Position numbers and translations under genes: made by a program. Below the pieces are notes generated by a model. That model did no database searches. It saw only the letters and a program-made list of their open reading frames with translations, and was not told the origin of the DNA. Of a stretch of DNA of 35,808 nucleotides, positions 33,398 through 35,808 are shown in pieces (within the stretch, counting starts at the first letter, position 1; the number at the start of each line of letters is the position of its first letter). The stretch comes from Scopulibacillus darangshiensis. GTDB taxonomy: Bacteria > Bacillota > Bacilli > Bacillales > Sporolactobacillaceae. Where the stretch lies: NCBI RefSeq assembly GCF_004341035.1, contig NZ_SLXK01000043.1:1-35808 (forward strand), given 5' to 3'.

Positions 33398-33512
33398 ATT
33401 CACCCCTCCTGTCATCTTCTATATCCATTAAAGTATTTTTATTCCATAATAGAATAGAAAGGAACGGCGCTTATCTCTAAAAGTTATTTTCAGTAGTTAT
33501 TTTTTTTATGTA

Positions 33513-33550
33513 AAAAAGGCAGTCCATCACTAACGATGGACTGCCTTTTT
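33513..33550 (-). terminator. Terminator after the small DUF4183 gene
   Basis: A 16-bp perfect stem (AAAAAGGCAGTCCATC and its complement) with a 6-nt loop. Its T-runs make it active in both directions. It separates the two spore-surface-type genes, so the collagen-like gene needs its own promoter. Confidence 0.9.
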
Positions 33551-33554
33551 GCAC

Positions 33555-33842
33555 CTAGTTTACGATAAACTCAACCAATACCGGGGTAGCAGGGTCAAGA
33601 GCATCACCATCTGGGATAGTTATTGTAGAAGTAGACATAGTCGAGGTATCAGCTGTCTGGGGTACGCCGTTAATATACAAAATATAATAGGCAAATAATC
33701 CCGGAAACGCGGTGGCAGCAGCACCTGTATCATCAGTAAAGGTTGTTGCCGCGATTGCGTATGTTGCTCCCGTACCGGTTCCGGCTCCTATTGTGGAAGT
33801 AAACTTTCTAGAGGCTAAAAAGGGAGGGATAATAGGCATCAT
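33555..33842 (-). CDS. Small DUF4183 protein
   Basis: A 95-aa protein that is essentially one DUF4183 domain. The core AYYILYINGVPQTADTSTM and DALDPATPVLVEFIVN is similar in pattern to the C-terminal part of the neighbouring collagen-like protein ([16 protein letters not shown]). It is rich in Thr, Ala and Gly, lacks Cys and has no signal peptide. AGGAGGTG precedes two adjacent ATG codons; 33842 and 33839 are both possible starts. Neighbourhood and family suggest a spore-surface structural component. An inverted repeat lies in its upstream region. Confidence 0.8.
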   Translation of the reverse strand: MMPIIPPFLASRKFTSTIGAGTGTGATYAIAATTFTDDTGAAATAFPGLFAYYILYINGVPQTADTSTMSTSTITIPDGDALDPATPVLVEFIVN

Positions 33843-33883
33843 GATTCACCTCCTTTTCTGATAGATACTATATTAAATGCAAA

Positions 33884-33926
33884 AATCTACTATTTGAAAC
33901 GGACAAATAGCGAGCTATAGTAGATT
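33884..33926. repeat. Inverted repeat upstream of the small DUF4183 gene
   Basis: Outer arms AATCTACTAT (33884-33893) and ATAGTAGATT (33917-33926) are perfect. An alternative inner hairpin TATTTG/CAAATA (33891-33896 and 33904-33909) overlaps the left arm, so the two pairings exclude each other. It is 42 bases or more from the start codon. It may be an operator, or a leader structure if transcription starts further upstream. Confidence 0.5.
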
Positions 33927-34035
33927 GGGGTTTTATCGATAGATTAGAAGGGGATGCACGGGGCCTTTCTACTAAAGGAAACGGTAAAGGTCATGGAAAA
34001 GGCTGAAAGGGTGGCCATTAGAGACTGCCCAACAA

Positions 34036-34068
34036 AAAAGCACCGGAAGCAAAAGGTCCAGTGCTTTT
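34036..34068 (-). terminator. Terminator of the MFS gene
   Basis: A stem AAAAGCAC / GTGCTTTT, extended by GGA/TCC after one mismatch, begins nine bases beyond the gene's end. It runs into TTTTTTGTT on the minus strand. Confidence 0.8.
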
Positions 34069-34076
34069 GTATGTCT

Positions 34077-35597
34077 TTAATTTTCGTTTTTGGTCACGAT
34101 CTTTTGCGATGTCTCAACACGGGCATTCCCCATAAATATAATGGTGACTGCCGCAAGGACAATGGGGATTAATGCGAGCATAAAGGTGTGTGTGATTGAC
34201 GCAGACATGGCGTGAACAATTTTATCCAAAATAAAATCTGGGATCTTAGAGCGCTGGCCGGATTGGAAAATTTCTTGCGGATTACCCATATTCGCCGTGC
34301 CTGATCCTTGCATGCCTTTAAAAGCGTCCTTAAGGTTATTATTAAAAATATTGTTTTGAATTGAACCAAAGACCGATACACCCAATGTCATACCGAATGA
34401 ACGCAAGAAAGAATTCGTTGAATTGGCTGACCCGCGATAGCGCGGATCCAGGTTGTGGATCGATGCGGTTGGCAATAGCGAGAACGAAAATCCCATGCCA
34501 AATCCTACAATAACCATGAAGACAGTTAAAAGCAGGTGTGCCGTATCAGGCGTCATGTTTCCAAGCAGATACATGCCGATAAAGTAAGCGATGACCGAGA
34601 TAATCATTAAATTTCGGTAACTTGTTTTTGTTTGGAAAATCCCGCCTATGGCACTGCCGGCAACAGAGCCTAGCATCATTGGCGTCAGAATCAAACCAGC
34701 ATTTGTTGCAGAACCTCCGTAAACAGCCTGTACAAAAATGGGAATAAAAACGGTTAAGATGATAAAAGTCGCACCGTATAAAAAAGCCAAAATCTGCGCT
34801 GTTGCAAATAAGCGGTTCTTAAACATCCAAAATGAAATAATCGGTTCTTTCGCTTTACGTTCCACGATAAAAAAGGCAATGAAAAAGATGGCAAAGCTTA
34901 AGAATAAACCAATGATCTGTCCTGAAAGCCAATCGTACTCTTTTCCCCCCAGCTCTAGGGCAAACATAAGACTGACGACTGAAATAACAAGTGTTATGGC
35001 CCCGCCCCAGTCGATTTTCCGATTAGAGTGTTCTGATGATTCTTTATAAAAACGAAGGATTAAAAATAGTGCCACTGCACCAATGGGCACATTAACATAA
35101 AATACCCAATGCCAGCTGATGTATTCCGTGATATAAGCTCCAAGTAACGGACCTAACACGCTTGCCGCACCGAATACTGCTCCTAGCAGTCCGGTCATTT
35201 TGCCGCGCTTTTCAGGAGGAAAAATATCAAAAATAATCGTAAAAGCAATAGGCATCAGAGCTCCGCCGCCAATCCCTTGAATCGCGCGGTAGATGCTTAA
35301 TTGCACCATGCTCTGTGCTATCCCGCATAATGCAGATCCGAACAAGAAAAAAATAAGCCCAAAAACAAAGAAACGTTTGCGCCCGTACATATCCGACAAT
35401 TTCCCGAAAATAGGCATGCCGGCCATGACCGCGACCATATAGGCTGATGTTACCCAAATAAATTTGTCTAATCCGCCAAGATCAGATACAATTGTCCCCA
35501 TTGCTGTTGCTACAATGGTATTATCCATAGCCGCCATTAATATGCCTAGCAAAAGTCCTGCGACGACCAATTTAATATTACTTTCTTTATTAACCAT
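34077..35597 (-). CDS. DHA2-family MFS multidrug efflux transporter (EmrB/QacA-type)
   Basis: Proton-driven drug exporter, 506 aa with about 14 transmembrane helices. It shows the DHA2 marks MDNTIVATAMGTIVSDLG in helix 1, motif A GKLSDMYGRKRFF, and the motif-C-like SVLGPLLGAYITEYISWHW with the FYVNVPIGAVAL stretch. The long loop between helices 13 and 14 (DAFKGMQGSGTANMG...SKIPDFILDKIVHAM) is usual for this group. GAGGGGAAAGAC precedes the ATG. Its promoter carries an inverted repeat just downstream, pointing to a TetR/MarR-type repressor, which is not encoded in the window. Substrates unknown. Confidence 0.93.
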   Translation of the reverse strand: MVNKESNIKLVVAGLLLGILMAAMDNTIVATAMGTIVSDLGGLDKFIWVTSAYMVAVMAGMPIFGKLSDMYGRKRFFVFGLIFFLFGSALCGIAQSMVQLSIYRAIQGIGGGALMPIAFTIIFDIFPPEKRGKMTGLLGAVFGAASVLGPLLGAYITEYISWHWVFYVNVPIGAVALFLILRFYKESSEHSNRKIDWGGAITLVISVVSLMFALELGGKEYDWLSGQIIGLFLSFAIFFIAFFIVERKAKEPIISFWMFKNRLFATAQILAFLYGATFIILTVFIPIFVQAVYGGSATNAGLILTPMMLGSVAGSAIGGIFQTKTSYRNLMIISVIAYFIGMYLLGNMTPDTAHLLLTVFMVIVGFGMGFSFSLLPTASIHNLDPRYRGSANSTNSFLRSFGMTLGVSVFGSIQNNIFNNNLKDAFKGMQGSGTANMGNPQEIFQSGQRSKIPDFILDKIVHAMSASITHTFMLALIPIVLAAVTIIFMGNARVETSQKIVTKNEN

Positions 35598-35611
35598 GTC
35601 TTTCCCCTCTC

Positions 35612-35634
35612 AGCATTCTTTTTATAGGAATGCT
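35612..35634. promoter_or_regulatory. Candidate operator of the MFS gene
   Basis: Inverted repeat AGCATTC and GAATGCT, 9 bases apart, starting about 13 bases downstream of the predicted transcription start. A dimeric repressor site is the simplest reading; a leader hairpin that overlaps no other element is the alternative. Confidence 0.5.
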
Positions 35635-35653
35635 TTAACCTACAGACTGTGTC

Positions 35654-35682
35654 ATTATATCCATATCCTGCCCATTCTGCAA
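35654..35682 (-). promoter_or_regulatory. Sigma-A promoter of the MFS gene
   Basis: On the minus strand TTGCAG (35682-35677), 17 bases, TATAAT (35659-35654). The start lies near 35647, about 50 bases before the ATG. Confidence 0.7.
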
Positions 35683-35723
35683 TGTTTTTTTTTACTAAAA
35701 AAAGGATGCCCTTAATAAAATGG

Positions 35724-35777
35724 TACCTGTAGTTAGGACACTTGAAAAAGAGTGTTTTATCTACAGGTATTTTTTTA
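35724..35777. terminator. Long hairpin at the right edge
   Basis: Outer stem TACCTGTAG (35724-35732) / CTACAGGTA (35761-35769) and inner stem ACACT/AGTGT, followed by TTTTTTT on the plus strand. It can be an intrinsic terminator. The word GTAGTTAGGACACTT also recalls ends of IS3-type elements, but no transposase is visible before the window ends. Confidence 0.55.
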
Positions 35778-35808
35778 TATACTTAAATTTCACTATATGG
35801 GGATTAGG

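Noticed and set aside
35724-35808. Terminal inverted repeat of an IS3-family element
   Set aside because: Only word-level resemblance; no transposase or second end is visible, so it is kept as a terminator-like hairpin.

Overview
The window looks like a chromosomal segment of a spore-forming, low-GC Gram-positive of the Bacillaceae/Sporolactobacillaceae type. The evidence is strong AGGAGG-type ribosome binding sites with frequent TTG and GTG starts, sigma-A-like promoters, a Bacillus-style adaA-adaB/alkA adaptive-response cluster, HelD, ABC sugar importers without their own ATPase, a GC-rich palindromic repeat of the kind dispersed in Bacillaceae genomes, and collagen-like and DUF4183 spore-surface-type proteins. 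No rRNA, tRNA, CRISPR array or complete insertion sequence was seen.

Layout. (1) 1-2257: DNA alkylation repair, with adaA-adaB on the minus strand and alkA diverging from them. (2) 2482-3675: a NupC-family nucleoside transporter, followed by about 350 bp holding only hairpins. (3) 4027-10552: first carbohydrate locus. An ArsR-type regulator with a large C-terminal sensor-like region diverges from an operon of solute-binding lipoprotein, two CUT1 permeases, a small membrane protein and a GH2 glycosidase. (4) 10553-11088: terminator, GC-rich repeat and a decayed small reading frame. (5) 11101-28890: second, larger glycan locus, all on the plus strand: YesL/DUF624 membrane protein, GH38 alpha-mannosidase, GntR/LacI-type regulator, a 722-residue glycosidase-like protein of unrecognised family, LplB/LplC-type permeases, LplA-type lipoprotein, an exported GxGYxYP protein, a glutaminase-A-like (DUF5127/DUF4965/DUF1793) protein, the tail of a destroyed permease gene, and a GH51 arabinofuranosidase. 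(6) 29200-35597: helD, a cytochrome P450, a Cys-rich collagen-like protein, a small DUF4183 protein and a 14-TM MFS efflux pump.

How it works together (inference). The two loci resemble Gram-positive glycan-utilisation loci. Lipoproteins capture oligosaccharides, the permease pairs import them using a shared MsmX-type ATPase that is not in this window, and cytoplasmic enzymes (GH2, GH38, the 722-residue protein, the DUF4965 protein, GH51, none with a signal peptide) take them apart. The GxGYxYP protein is the only enzyme-like product with a Sec signal, so it is the only candidate to act outside the cell. The substrate is not determined. GH38 points to alpha-mannosides, and GH51 to arabinofuranosides or a different neighbouring substrate, because the permease scar shows that the GH51 end has been rearranged.

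The best candidates for something undescribed are the 722-residue glycosidase-like protein together with the GxGYxYP protein in the mannosidase locus, and a 35-bp perfect palindrome laid over the promoter of the former, with a related sequence behind the promoter of the GH38 gene.
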